Shown one piece after another: positions 40,093-48,319 of a DNA stretch of 64,000 nucleotides. Each line of letters opens with the position of its first letter. The first letter of the stretch is position 1. The notes beneath the pieces were generated by a model. The model did no database searches, had not been told where the DNA came from, and saw nothing but the letters and a program-made list of their open reading frames with translations. Source of the DNA: Woeseiaceae bacterium (GTDB lineage Bacteria > Pseudomonadota > Gammaproteobacteria > Steroidobacterales > Woeseiaceae); contig JASJCM010000009.1 in assembly GCA_030065985.1 (NCBI GenBank), forward strand, positions 62,001 to 126,000. The letters run 5' to 3'. The position numbers were made by a program, and so were the translations under genes.

Positions 40093-40881
40093 TTGGCCCA
40101 GTGTAAGAACCCTGACGACGCTTTCGTGCTTGCCGCGCATGAAGCGGACCCGATGAATGTGGTCGCCGTCATCCAGCACACGTCCGGCGAATATCTTGGG
40201 CTGATCGAGGACCATCTCGAAGGTCGCCGAGTCCGTTTTCAGTATTACCGACCGTTTGCAGCCGGCAAGCTGCCCGACCCGACGCTGCCTGCCGACGCAT
40301 TGATTTTGCTCGGCGGCGGCCCCTGGGGCGCGGCCGGGTCGCGAGATCTGCCGACCCTCGAGCAGGAGGTCGAGCTGACCCGCCAGCGACTCGCAGAAGG
40401 CACGCCGGTGATCGCGTTCGGTCTGGGCGCCCAGGTGCTGGCGCTTGCGGCAGGCGGCAGCGTCGATTCGCGCGACCTGACCTTCGAGATCCTGCCGGCG
40501 CGTCGCACCCGCGATGGCGCGCTCAACGGCTTTTTGCCCGAGAGCCTGACCCAGGTGGTCTACATGCGGGACTGGCCGCGATTTCCGGATGCGGCGCAGA
40601 CGCTTGCTGAGGACGAGTCAGGCCGAGCCGTAGCGTGGCAGCTTGGAGACAACGTCTTCGCCTTCGCGGGCAACCCGGGGGTCAAGCTCGGCATGATCGA
40701 GGATCTCGTCATGGAATTTGAGGAGGTGCCCGCGAACACCGGGGAGGGCCTTGAAAAACTTAGAGAAATTCAGGGGGTTATCGAGGACGAGCTCGTTCCG
40801 CTGATGACCGGACTCGTGCAGTGTACCGCGCTAATGGCCAGGCCAAGGGCGGCTCAGGAGTTGGATGCACAGCTAATTTAG
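40093..40881 (+). CDS. Class-I glutamine-amidotransferase-like protein with apparently degenerate catalytic triad
   Basis: GATase-like core PADALILLGGGPWGA..., TPVIAFGLGAQVLALAAGG, VFAFAGNPGVK; TTG start directly after the ligase. Confidence 0.7.
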   Translation: MAQCKNPDDAFVLAAHEADPMNVVAVIQHTSGEYLGLIEDHLEGRRVRFQYYRPFAAGKLPDPTLPADALILLGGGPWGAAGSRDLPTLEQEVELTRQRLAEGTPVIAFGLGAQVLALAAGGSVDSRDLTFEILPARRTRDGALNGFLPESLTQVVYMRDWPRFPDAAQTLAEDESGRAVAWQLGDNVFAFAGNPGVKLGMIEDLVMEFEEVPANTGEGLEKLREIQGVIEDELVPLMTGLVQCTALMARPRAAQELDAQLI

Positions 40882-40895
40882 TATATGCTAATGAA
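40874..40895. promoter_or_regulatory. Candidate repressor operator (site 3)
   Basis: TAATTTAG-tatatg-CTAATGAA; shares TTAG-N6-CTAAT with site 1; 37 bp upstream of the dsrE start. Confidence 0.45.
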
Positions 40896-40932
40896 CTGTT
40901 GGACGGCCGTTCAACGTCAGGGGAATCACAAC

Positions 40933-41310
40933 ATGGCAGAAAAACTCATCATCGTGATGGCGAACACCGATACGCGTAACGGCGAGGAACTCGGTGCGCC
41001 AATTTTCCAGGCTACCGTCGCCGCCGCGATGGACTACGACGTCGACGTGATCTGCACCGCAACGTCGGGGCGACTCATGAAGAAGGGCGTCGCGGAGAAC
41101 CTGTACGTCAAGGAAGGTTCGCCCAAGTCGGTTTACAGCTTTATCCAGGACGCCCACGAGGCAGGCGCCAAATTCTATTGCTGTTCGCCCAATCTCGACC
41201 TGTTCGACATGACGAAGGACGACCTGATTCCCGAATGTGAGGGTATCGTTGGTGGCGCCCATCTGATCGAAGAGGTCATGGAAGGCGATTGCCGGGTACT
41301 GTCTTACTAA
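40933..41310 (+). CDS. DsrE-family protein (DsrE3C-like), first gene of the sHdr cluster
   Basis: AEKLIIVMANTDTRNGEELGAPIFQATVAAAMDYDVDVI; FYCCSPNLDLFDM. Confidence 0.82.
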   Translation: MAEKLIIVMANTDTRNGEELGAPIFQATVAAAMDYDVDVICTATSGRLMKKGVAENLYVKEGSPKSVYSFIQDAHEAGAKFYCCSPNLDLFDMTKDDLIPECEGIVGGAHLIEEVMEGDCRVLSY

Positions 41311-41331
41311 GTAACAGAGAGGTTCGAGCCT

Positions 41332-42078
41332 ATGTCGCATTCCTCCGCGTCACGAGTACAGGAATACATCGGCGATCCGGTCTCCGACTCACCGCCCGTC
41401 GATCGAGGCAAGCTCGAAGAGATATTCCAGGACATCCAGGCGGACCTGCGCTACGACCATGAGCTCAATGGCTGCCTGAACTGCGGCATCTGCACGGCCA
41501 CGTGCCCGGCCGCGCATTACTACGACTTCAGCCCCCGCGAAATCGTGCAGCTGCTCTGGACCGAGAATCTCGAGGGCATTCACGATGCGATGCAGGAGAA
41601 GATCTGGTCCTGCGCGCAGTGCTACACCTGCGCAGCGCGTTGTCCGTTCGGCAACTCGCCCGGCGGTCTCGTCATGCTGATGCGTGAGACCGCGATCAAG
41701 CACGGCATGGAGTCGGCGAAGAGCGTGTTGCGCCCGTTCAGCCGCGTGATGCTGAAGCTCATTTCGACCGGCAACCAGTTGTCGCCGGACATGATCAACC
41801 CTGAAGGCTTTGCCGACTGGGGTCCCCATATTTCCAAGGTGGACGCGCCACTGGCGACGCTGCGCAAAGCCATCCCGATGCCGACCTTGCACACGACCAA
41901 GACGGCATGGGAAGTCAATCTCAAGACCTCCGTCGAGCTCTACACGATCTGGGAAGAGACCGGCGTGCTGGACAGCCTTGAGACGATTGACGAAAACCTC
42001 TTCGACGTCATTCTCGACATCATGGATGAGAAGCGCGACGACTACGAAGACTGGCTCGACGAACAGGATGATGATTGA
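41332..42078 (+). CDS. shdrC1: sHdrC1, ferredoxin-like Hdr subunit
   Basis: CLNCGICTATCPAAHYYDFSPRE, CAQCYTCAARCPFGN. Confidence 0.88.
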   Translation: MSHSSASRVQEYIGDPVSDSPPVDRGKLEEIFQDIQADLRYDHELNGCLNCGICTATCPAAHYYDFSPREIVQLLWTENLEGIHDAMQEKIWSCAQCYTCAARCPFGNSPGGLVMLMRETAIKHGMESAKSVLRPFSRVMLKLISTGNQLSPDMINPEGFADWGPHISKVDAPLATLRKAIPMPTLHTTKTAWEVNLKTSVELYTIWEETGVLDSLETIDENLFDVILDIMDEKRDDYEDWLDEQDDD

Positions 42079-42089
42079 GGTAACGCGTT

Positions 42090-43445
42090 ATGGCAGGTAA
42101 CGACGGCGAACGATTTACAGGGCATGGCTCCGAGTGGGTCGATGCGAATCTCTCGAAAGAGGATGCTCACACGGCGACGGTCTGGGTTGACCAGATCATC
42201 AACAAACGCTCGATGCTGACCAACAAGGATCGCGTCGAAGACGTACGTGATGCCATGTGGGAACTCGAAAAGAACGGCGAGATCGTCGTTCATCGAGTGA
42301 AGGACGAGCATGAGCCCGTCACGGTCAAGACGCTGTACGGCTGGGACAAGCGTGTGCCGACGACACAGCTCTGGCACCACAAGTCCTGCGGCCAGTGCGG
42401 CAACATCCCCGGGTACCCCGCGTCACTCTTGTGGCTCATGAACAAGATGGACATCCGGTATCTCGACGAGACGGACCAGACGTCCTGTACTGCGTGGAAC
42501 TACCACGGCTCGGGCATCGGCAATATCGAGAGTCTCGCGGCCGTGTTCCTGCGCAATTTCCACCAGGCCTATGTGTCGGCGAAGGCGCAGGGTCTGCCCG
42601 ATGGTTATTTCTACCCCCTCGTGCACTGCGGCACGTCTTTCGGCAACTACAAGGAAGTCCGCGGCTACCTGTTGCATTCCGCGAAGCTGCGCGAGCGCGT
42701 TAAGACGATTCTCGGCAAGCTCGGCCGCCTCGTCGATGGCAAGCTGCTGATTCCGGAAGAGATCGTGCACTACTCGGAGTGGGTGCACGTCATGCGCGAC
42801 CGTATCAAGGAACACCAGGTCATCGACTGCAGCAACATCCGCGCGACGGTGCACCCGGCCTGCCACGTCTACAAGATGGTTCCCGAGGACGCGATTTACG
42901 ACGACGATATCCTCGAAGGTAACCGCGTAGCGGTGACGACGGGAATCCTCGAGACGCTGGGTACGCAGGTCATCGACTACTCGACGTGGTACGACTGCTG
43001 CGGCTTCGGCTTCCGCCACATCATCTCGGAGCGCGAGTTCACGCGTTCGTTCGCGATCGACCGCAAACTGCGTGTCGCTCAGGAAGAAGCGCGGGCCGAC
43101 ATGATGGTCGGTCACGACACGGGCTGCATTACGACGCTCGACAAGAACCAGTGGATTGGCGCGGCCGCGGGTAAACCGGTCGAGCTTCCCGTACTTGCGG
43201 ACTGCCAGTTCGCCGCGCTTATTTGCGGCGCGCATCCCTACAAGATCGTCCAGTCGCATTGGCACGCATCGCCGACCGAGCAGCTCTACGAGAAGCTCGG
43301 CATCGACTGGGAAGCGAAGAAGAAGGAATTCGAGGACTACCTCAAGGAAGTCGAGGCGGGTCGGGGTGAGAACCTCTACGATCCGCGCTTGATGATCACG
43401 TCCGGCCCGGGCTTCAAGCCTGTGGGCCAGATCGCCGAAGAATAA
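42090..43445 (+). CDS. shdrB1: sHdrB1
   Basis: HKSCGQCGNIPGYPASLLW, CHVYKMVP...YDCCGFGFRH; gene order. Confidence 0.86.
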   Translation: MAGNDGERFTGHGSEWVDANLSKEDAHTATVWVDQIINKRSMLTNKDRVEDVRDAMWELEKNGEIVVHRVKDEHEPVTVKTLYGWDKRVPTTQLWHHKSCGQCGNIPGYPASLLWLMNKMDIRYLDETDQTSCTAWNYHGSGIGNIESLAAVFLRNFHQAYVSAKAQGLPDGYFYPLVHCGTSFGNYKEVRGYLLHSAKLRERVKTILGKLGRLVDGKLLIPEEIVHYSEWVHVMRDRIKEHQVIDCSNIRATVHPACHVYKMVPEDAIYDDDILEGNRVAVTTGILETLGTQVIDYSTWYDCCGFGFRHIISEREFTRSFAIDRKLRVAQEEARADMMVGHDTGCITTLDKNQWIGAAAGKPVELPVLADCQFAALICGAHPYKIVQSHWHASPTEQLYEKLGIDWEAKKKEFEDYLKEVEAGRGENLYDPRLMITSGPGFKPVGQIAEE

Positions 43446-43471
43446 CGGCCTTAACAAACAGGCAGCAGACA

Positions 43472-44515
43472 ATGAGTAAACCCGTTCTAGTAGTTGGTGG
43501 CGGCCCGGCAGGTCTGGCGGCCGCACACAGTCTTGCAACCGTTGGCAAGGAATGCGTCATCGTCGAAAAGGAAGACCGCCTCGGTGGCACGCCAATCCTC
43601 TCGGGGTACGCCAAGCTCGTGCCGACCGGGGAATGGGCCAAAGATGCGATCGGCGGCATGGTCGATCGTGTGGCGAACGAAGACAAGGTGAAGATCGTCA
43701 CGAATGCGACGGTAACGAGCTTCGACGGCACGCCGGGCAACTTCACGGCGCAGCTTTCCAATGGCGACAGCCTCGACGCCGAGGCGGCCATCCTCTGCAG
43801 CGGGTTCTCCCATTTCGATTCCGTCAACAAGCCCGAATGGGGTTTCGGCACGTACGAAGACGTCGTCACGACGACGCAGGTCGAGCAGATGATCTCGTCA
43901 GGGCAGGGCGTGCGCTGTCCGTCGGATGGACGCAAACCGCAACGCGTTGCCATTTTGTTGTGCGTCGGCTCGCGCGATCGCCAGATCGGGCGTGAGTGGT
44001 GCTCGAAGATCTGCTGCACCGTATCGGCCAACATGGCGATGGAAATTCGCGAAGAGCTGCCGGACTGCCACGTCTACATCTACTACATGGATATCCGTAC
44101 GTTCGGCCTCTACGAGACCAAGTACTACTGGAAGAGCCAGGAAGAGTTCAAGGTCAAGTACATCAAAGCGCGTATCGCCGAAGTCACGTCCGACGGCGAA
44201 AAACTCATTGTGAAGGGCGAAGATACGCTCGTGAAGCGCCCGATAACGATTCCGTTCGACATGGTCGTGCATGCCATTGGCATGGACCCGAACGTCGACA
44301 ACCCGGAGATCGCCGAGACGTTTGGTATCGATCTCGAGACCCACGGCTACATCGATGTAGCGAATAGCTACGGCGCCATGGGCGCAACGTCGCGACCGGG
44401 GGTCTTCGTCGCGGGATCGGCAACGGGCCCGGAAACGATCGACGATTCGATCGCACAGGGCCACGCCGCGGCGATGGCCGTGCTGTCCAGCGGCAAAGCG
44501 CTCAAGTCCGCCTGA
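43472..44515 (+). CDS. shdrA: sHdrA flavoprotein
   Basis: VLVVGGGPAGLAAAHSLATVGKECVIVEKEDRLGGTP; CSKICCTVSANMA. Confidence 0.92.
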   Translation: MSKPVLVVGGGPAGLAAAHSLATVGKECVIVEKEDRLGGTPILSGYAKLVPTGEWAKDAIGGMVDRVANEDKVKIVTNATVTSFDGTPGNFTAQLSNGDSLDAEAAILCSGFSHFDSVNKPEWGFGTYEDVVTTTQVEQMISSGQGVRCPSDGRKPQRVAILLCVGSRDRQIGREWCSKICCTVSANMAMEIREELPDCHVYIYYMDIRTFGLYETKYYWKSQEEFKVKYIKARIAEVTSDGEKLIVKGEDTLVKRPITIPFDMVVHAIGMDPNVDNPEIAETFGIDLETHGYIDVANSYGAMGATSRPGVFVAGSATGPETIDDSIAQGHAAAMAVLSSGKALKSA

Positions 44516-44516
44516 G

Positions 44517-45359
44517 ATGCCATCCCCGACCGCACTGCAACCGCATGAGTTCGAGCGCCCTGTTCTCGACCTGCACGGTCCTGCGTTGCGGGCCGCGTTC
44601 CAGGCCATGATCCAGGGAAGCGAGGAACACGGCGGTATCGAACGCTATATCGATGCGGTCAAACTCAAGAGCCAGATGTTCCGGCAGGCACTCGTCGAGA
44701 ACGATGTCGCCGAGCTGGATCTCGAGACCTTCAAGGGCCTCTGCACGTTTATGGCAACAGTGCGACGTCGCATCGGTGACTGGCTCAACGAAGATTCGTT
44801 CGCGACGATGCGTGGCCACATTGTTGAGTTACTCGACGAAGCTGAGCATATCGACAACAGGATTGGTCGCTTTTGTGAGCAGTTTCCGGACGACAAGCGC
44901 CATCGCTGGGTACGCGATCTCGCGACCGAATTACTACACAACGCCGATCCCGAACGCGTACCGCTCATGAACCGTTGGGTCTGGGACGCGAAAGCCAATA
45001 CCGGCGTGATTCGCGAAGTCTGGCATGGCGACGACGTCGACCACATTACGATTGCCGTCACCGACGGCTACGGCACCTACATCATGCTGCGCGAGGAGTT
45101 GTCCCAGTTCCTGAGCGACAACGGTGTGTTCCGGGACGTGCTCTATTACGTCGACGTCCTGTGCGCCCAGGTTTACGCGCAATATATCTGTGAACAAGGT
45201 GGTTCCTACCTGCGCGCCGACTTCTCGGCACCGGAGGATCCGATGCAACACACGCGTCGACTCCTCGGTCTCGATGGCGTTCAGCCGGGCAACGGCAGGA
45301 CCCGTCTCAAGTCGATTGATGGCGAGGCTTTCGTCCTCGATGACAAGCACCTGAATTAA
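44517..45359 (+). CDS. Conserved hypothetical of the sHdr operon (sHdrH/Hyp position)
   Basis: Position between shdrA and shdrC2, as in described sHdr loci. Confidence 0.8.
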   Translation: MPSPTALQPHEFERPVLDLHGPALRAAFQAMIQGSEEHGGIERYIDAVKLKSQMFRQALVENDVAELDLETFKGLCTFMATVRRRIGDWLNEDSFATMRGHIVELLDEAEHIDNRIGRFCEQFPDDKRHRWVRDLATELLHNADPERVPLMNRWVWDAKANTGVIREVWHGDDVDHITIAVTDGYGTYIMLREELSQFLSDNGVFRDVLYYVDVLCAQVYAQYICEQGGSYLRADFSAPEDPMQHTRRLLGLDGVQPGNGRTRLKSIDGEAFVLDDKHLN

Positions 45360-45372
45360 GCGGAATAACGCA

Positions 45373-46140
45373 ATGCCCATTCATGAGAAGAACCTGATTC
45401 GCCCCGAGGACATCAAAACCCACGATGAACTCGTGCTGGATGGCGTCGATGTGTCCGGCCACTGGAGCACGTTCATTGAGACGCGCGTGGTGAAGGACTA
45501 CAACGAAAACCTCCAGGAGGAGATCGCGGCGTTGCCAGGGGGCGAGGAAATTCATCGCTGCTGGCAGTGCGGTTCCTGCACGAATGCCTGTACGGTCAAC
45601 GCCATTAACCCGGACTTCAACCCGCGCTACTGGATCTACCTGATTCGCATGGGCTATGAATCCGAACTGCTGCGCGACAAGGACATTATCTGGCAGTGCG
45701 TTTCGTGCAATAAGTGCACCTATGCCTGCCCGCGCGACGTATTCCCCGAAGGCGTTATGAAAGCCACCGCGCACTGGCTCGAGTTGAAGGGCCACACGAG
45801 CAAATCGCCGTCGACGCATTTCGACGAGATTTTCACCGAGCAGATCGTCGCCACGGGCAAGATCGAGGAAAGCCGCACGATCCGGCGTTTCTTCACGCGC
45901 ACAGGCCAGGCGCTGATGCAGCCGTGGCTCATTGAAATGACCAAACGGATGCTGCGCGGCCTGCCGATCGGGTTGCTGACGCGCATGGGCCTTGCGACGT
46001 TCGTGGCGCCAAGAACCAGCGACTGGTCCAAAGCCTCGGCCGCGATTCAGGAATACATCGACGAACAGCACGATAAACACGAGCAGGCGCTGAGTCTTGC
46101 CCAGCTCGTGGAGACTGCAAAGCAAGACGTGGCTGCCTAA
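45373..46140 (+). CDS. shdrC2: sHdrC2
   Basis: CWQCGSCTNACTVNAINPDFNPRYWI, CVSCNKCTYACPRDV. Confidence 0.9.
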   Translation: MPIHEKNLIRPEDIKTHDELVLDGVDVSGHWSTFIETRVVKDYNENLQEEIAALPGGEEIHRCWQCGSCTNACTVNAINPDFNPRYWIYLIRMGYESELLRDKDIIWQCVSCNKCTYACPRDVFPEGVMKATAHWLELKGHTSKSPSTHFDEIFTEQIVATGKIEESRTIRRFFTRTGQALMQPWLIEMTKRMLRGLPIGLLTRMGLATFVAPRTSDWSKASAAIQEYIDEQHDKHEQALSLAQLVETAKQDVAA

Positions 46141-46150
46141 GGGATTCGAG

Positions 46151-47086
46151 ATGAGTACGACGAAAGACAAATACAAGAAGGTCGCCTACTACCCGGGCTG
46201 TGCCCTTGAGGGTACGGGTCACGCCTACAATCGTTCGACCAAGGCCGTTGGCAAGAAGCTGGGTCTCGATCTTGTCGAGGTCGAAAACTGGAACTGCTGC
46301 GGCGCGATGGAAGTCAAAAATATCGATCCGAAGATTCAGACTTACCTGTCGTCGCGCGTCATGTCGACGGCGGCGAACGAGATGGATATGGATGTGGTCA
46401 TGGCGCCGTGCAATGGCTGCTACCACAATCTCAAGAAAGCCGAATACGATCTCGCCAATGACGACGAGTCCGTTGCGGTTGTCGACAAGCTGTCGCAAAA
46501 AGCCGGCCACAAGACTTACGAGTCCGGCCAGGTCGAGACCATTCACGCGCTCGACTGGATCAAGGATACGATCGGCGAAGAGGGTCTCAAGGCCCGCGTC
46601 AAGAATTCGCTCGAAGGCATCAAGGTTGCGAACTACTACGGCTGCATGTACACGCGGCCGCGCCATATCTTCCCCGAGAAAGACCAGGGGCCGGGCAGCG
46701 AGTCGACCTCAAAGCCCCACTTCATGGACGACCTGCTGGCGGCGGCCGGCGCCGAAAACGTCGACTTCCCGTTGAAGACAGCCTGCTGTGGCGGTGCGCA
46801 CACACTGTCTGACAGCGACACGTCGACCAAGCTGGTACTCAATATCCTCAAAGCCGCGAAGATGTCGGGTGCGGATGTCATTGCGACCGAGTGTCCGACC
46901 TGTCACTCGGGTCTCGAGATGCACCAGATCCGCGCCGAAAAAGTATTTGGCGAGAAAGTCGAGATGAAGATTCTGTACTTCACCCAGCTGCTCGGCATGG
47001 CGCTCGGTCTGAAGCCCCGCAAGGTTGGCGTCCACGAAAACGTGTCGGACTCAATCCAGTTCCTGAAAGAGAAGGGGCTTGCGTGA
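46151..47086 (+). CDS. shdrB2: sHdrB2 with two CCG domains
   Basis: YYPGCALEGTGHAYNRS, NWNCCGAMEV...APCNGCYHN, ACCGGAHTLSD...CPTCHSG. Confidence 0.92.
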   Translation: MSTTKDKYKKVAYYPGCALEGTGHAYNRSTKAVGKKLGLDLVEVENWNCCGAMEVKNIDPKIQTYLSSRVMSTAANEMDMDVVMAPCNGCYHNLKKAEYDLANDDESVAVVDKLSQKAGHKTYESGQVETIHALDWIKDTIGEEGLKARVKNSLEGIKVANYYGCMYTRPRHIFPEKDQGPGSESTSKPHFMDDLLAAAGAENVDFPLKTACCGGAHTLSDSDTSTKLVLNILKAAKMSGADVIATECPTCHSGLEMHQIRAEKVFGEKVEMKILYFTQLLGMALGLKPRKVGVHENVSDSIQFLKEKGLA

Positions 47087-47526
47087 GACCGCTCGCAGAA
47101 CTCGAGGCGATATTCGACGCGCCAATGCAGGATGGCGATGTCCAGGCATCGGCACGGAATCTGCTCGCCGCGAGCGAAGAAGTGCTCGAACACTGGATTA
47201 CGGCACACGGGCACGAGCCAACTAATGACACACGCGAGGGCTTTCGCCTACTCGCGTTGCACCGGCAAGGCACGACGGGCGATCCGAGCTTTAATGCCTG
47301 TCGGGAGACGTGCCGGGAGATCGCCTACTACTTCAACCTCATCACAATGCAGCCCGAGAATTCGGATATTACGGATCGCTTATATATGATGGGGATGGTA
47401 TCCAGACACCTGTATTTGTTTATAAGTGGCAAGCTGCAGGTGGCGGAGCTCGGCGAGTTTTGCTGCTCGTCGCGTCCTATTAGGTCGAAGCCAGGCCACG
47501 ATTCAACGACACACAAGGAGGCCTAG
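47083..47526 (+). CDS. Hypothetical protein, Cys-containing, between shdrB2 and lbpA
   Basis: GTG start overlapping the shdrB2 stop (GTGA); FNACRETCREIAYYFNLITM, LGEFCCSSRP. Confidence 0.7.
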   Translation: MRPLAELEAIFDAPMQDGDVQASARNLLAASEEVLEHWITAHGHEPTNDTREGFRLLALHRQGTTGDPSFNACRETCREIAYYFNLITMQPENSDITDRLYMMGMVSRHLYLFISGKLQVAELGEFCCSSRPIRSKPGHDSTTHKEA

Positions 47527-47528
47527 GT

Positions 47529-47969
47529 ATGCCATCTGTACGCGGATGTAATCTGCCCGACGATCTGCTCTACGACGTAGACAATCACATCTGGTTCACG
47601 GAAGTGGGCGACGGTACCGTGAAAATCGGTATGACGGCTGTGGCCACGGCGATGTCGGGCAAGCTGGTTGCCTTTACGCCGAAGAAGGTCGGGCGCAGCG
47701 TTCGTGCCGGCAAGTCCTGTGGCACGCTGGAATCCGGCAAATGGGTCGGTCCTGCGAAATCCGCCGCCGGCGGCGAGGTGGTTGGTGTCAACGAAGACCT
47801 TGTCGGCGATCCGAGCATTGCCAATGATGATCCTTACGAGAAAGGCTGGCTGATCATTCTGCGCCCGGATGACTGGGACTCGGTCAAAGGATCGTTGGTT
47901 GTCGGCAGCGACGTCTCTGGACCTTACGAAGCCAAGATGGATTCGGAAGGCTTCGGTGGCTGCGAGTGA
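47529..47969 (+). CDS. lbpA: Lipoate-binding protein of sulfur oxidation (GcvH-like)
   Basis: MPSVRGCNLPDDLLYDVDNHIWF; lipoyl-lysine context CGTLESGKWVGPAKS; AAGGAGG RBS. Confidence 0.93.
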   Translation: MPSVRGCNLPDDLLYDVDNHIWFTEVGDGTVKIGMTAVATAMSGKLVAFTPKKVGRSVRAGKSCGTLESGKWVGPAKSAAGGEVVGVNEDLVGDPSIANDDPYEKGWLIILRPDDWDSVKGSLVVGSDVSGPYEAKMDSEGFGGCE

Positions 47970-48319
47970 CGACTGACGAGGCGATACAACGGTCCGACGA
48001 GGACTTTACCAAACTCAAAGAGCTGCACGACTCGGCCGCGCATGCTGTCGAGCTGCTCAAAGCCATGGCGAACGAGTGGCGCCTGATGATTCTGTGCCAG
48101 CTGTCGGAGGGGGAAAAAACCGTCAGCGAATTGCAGGATATTCTCGGGCTTAGCCAGTCGGCGTTGTCACAGCACCTGGCGGTGCTGCGGCGCGAGAAAA
48201 TCGTCACGGCCAGGAAGCATGCGCAATCGGTCAGCTATTCGCTGGCCGGCGATGATGCACCGAAAGTGATGCATACATTGCACGAAGTTTTTTGCGAATC
48301 GCGGGGAGACAAATCATGA
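47966..48319 (+). CDS. ArsR-family repressor, SqrR/BigR/sHdrR-like, two-Cys
   Basis: LKAMANEWRLMILCQLSEGEKTVSELQDILGLSQSALSQHLAVLRREKIVTARK; Cys44 and Cys110 by count; GTGA overlap with lbpA. Confidence 0.88.
   Translation: MTTDEAIQRSDEDFTKLKELHDSAAHAVELLKAMANEWRLMILCQLSEGEKTVSELQDILGLSQSALSQHLAVLRREKIVTARKHAQSVSYSLAGDDAPKVMHTLHEVFCESRGDKS

Noticed and set aside
42423-43538. 371-aa minus ORF antisense to shdrB1
   Set aside because: Shadow ORF; no motifs, and the operon direction is unambiguous on the plus strand.
46891-47526. 211-aa ORF starting inside shdrB2
   Set aside because: N-terminal part overlaps shdrB2 coding sequence; the supported start is the GTG at 47083.
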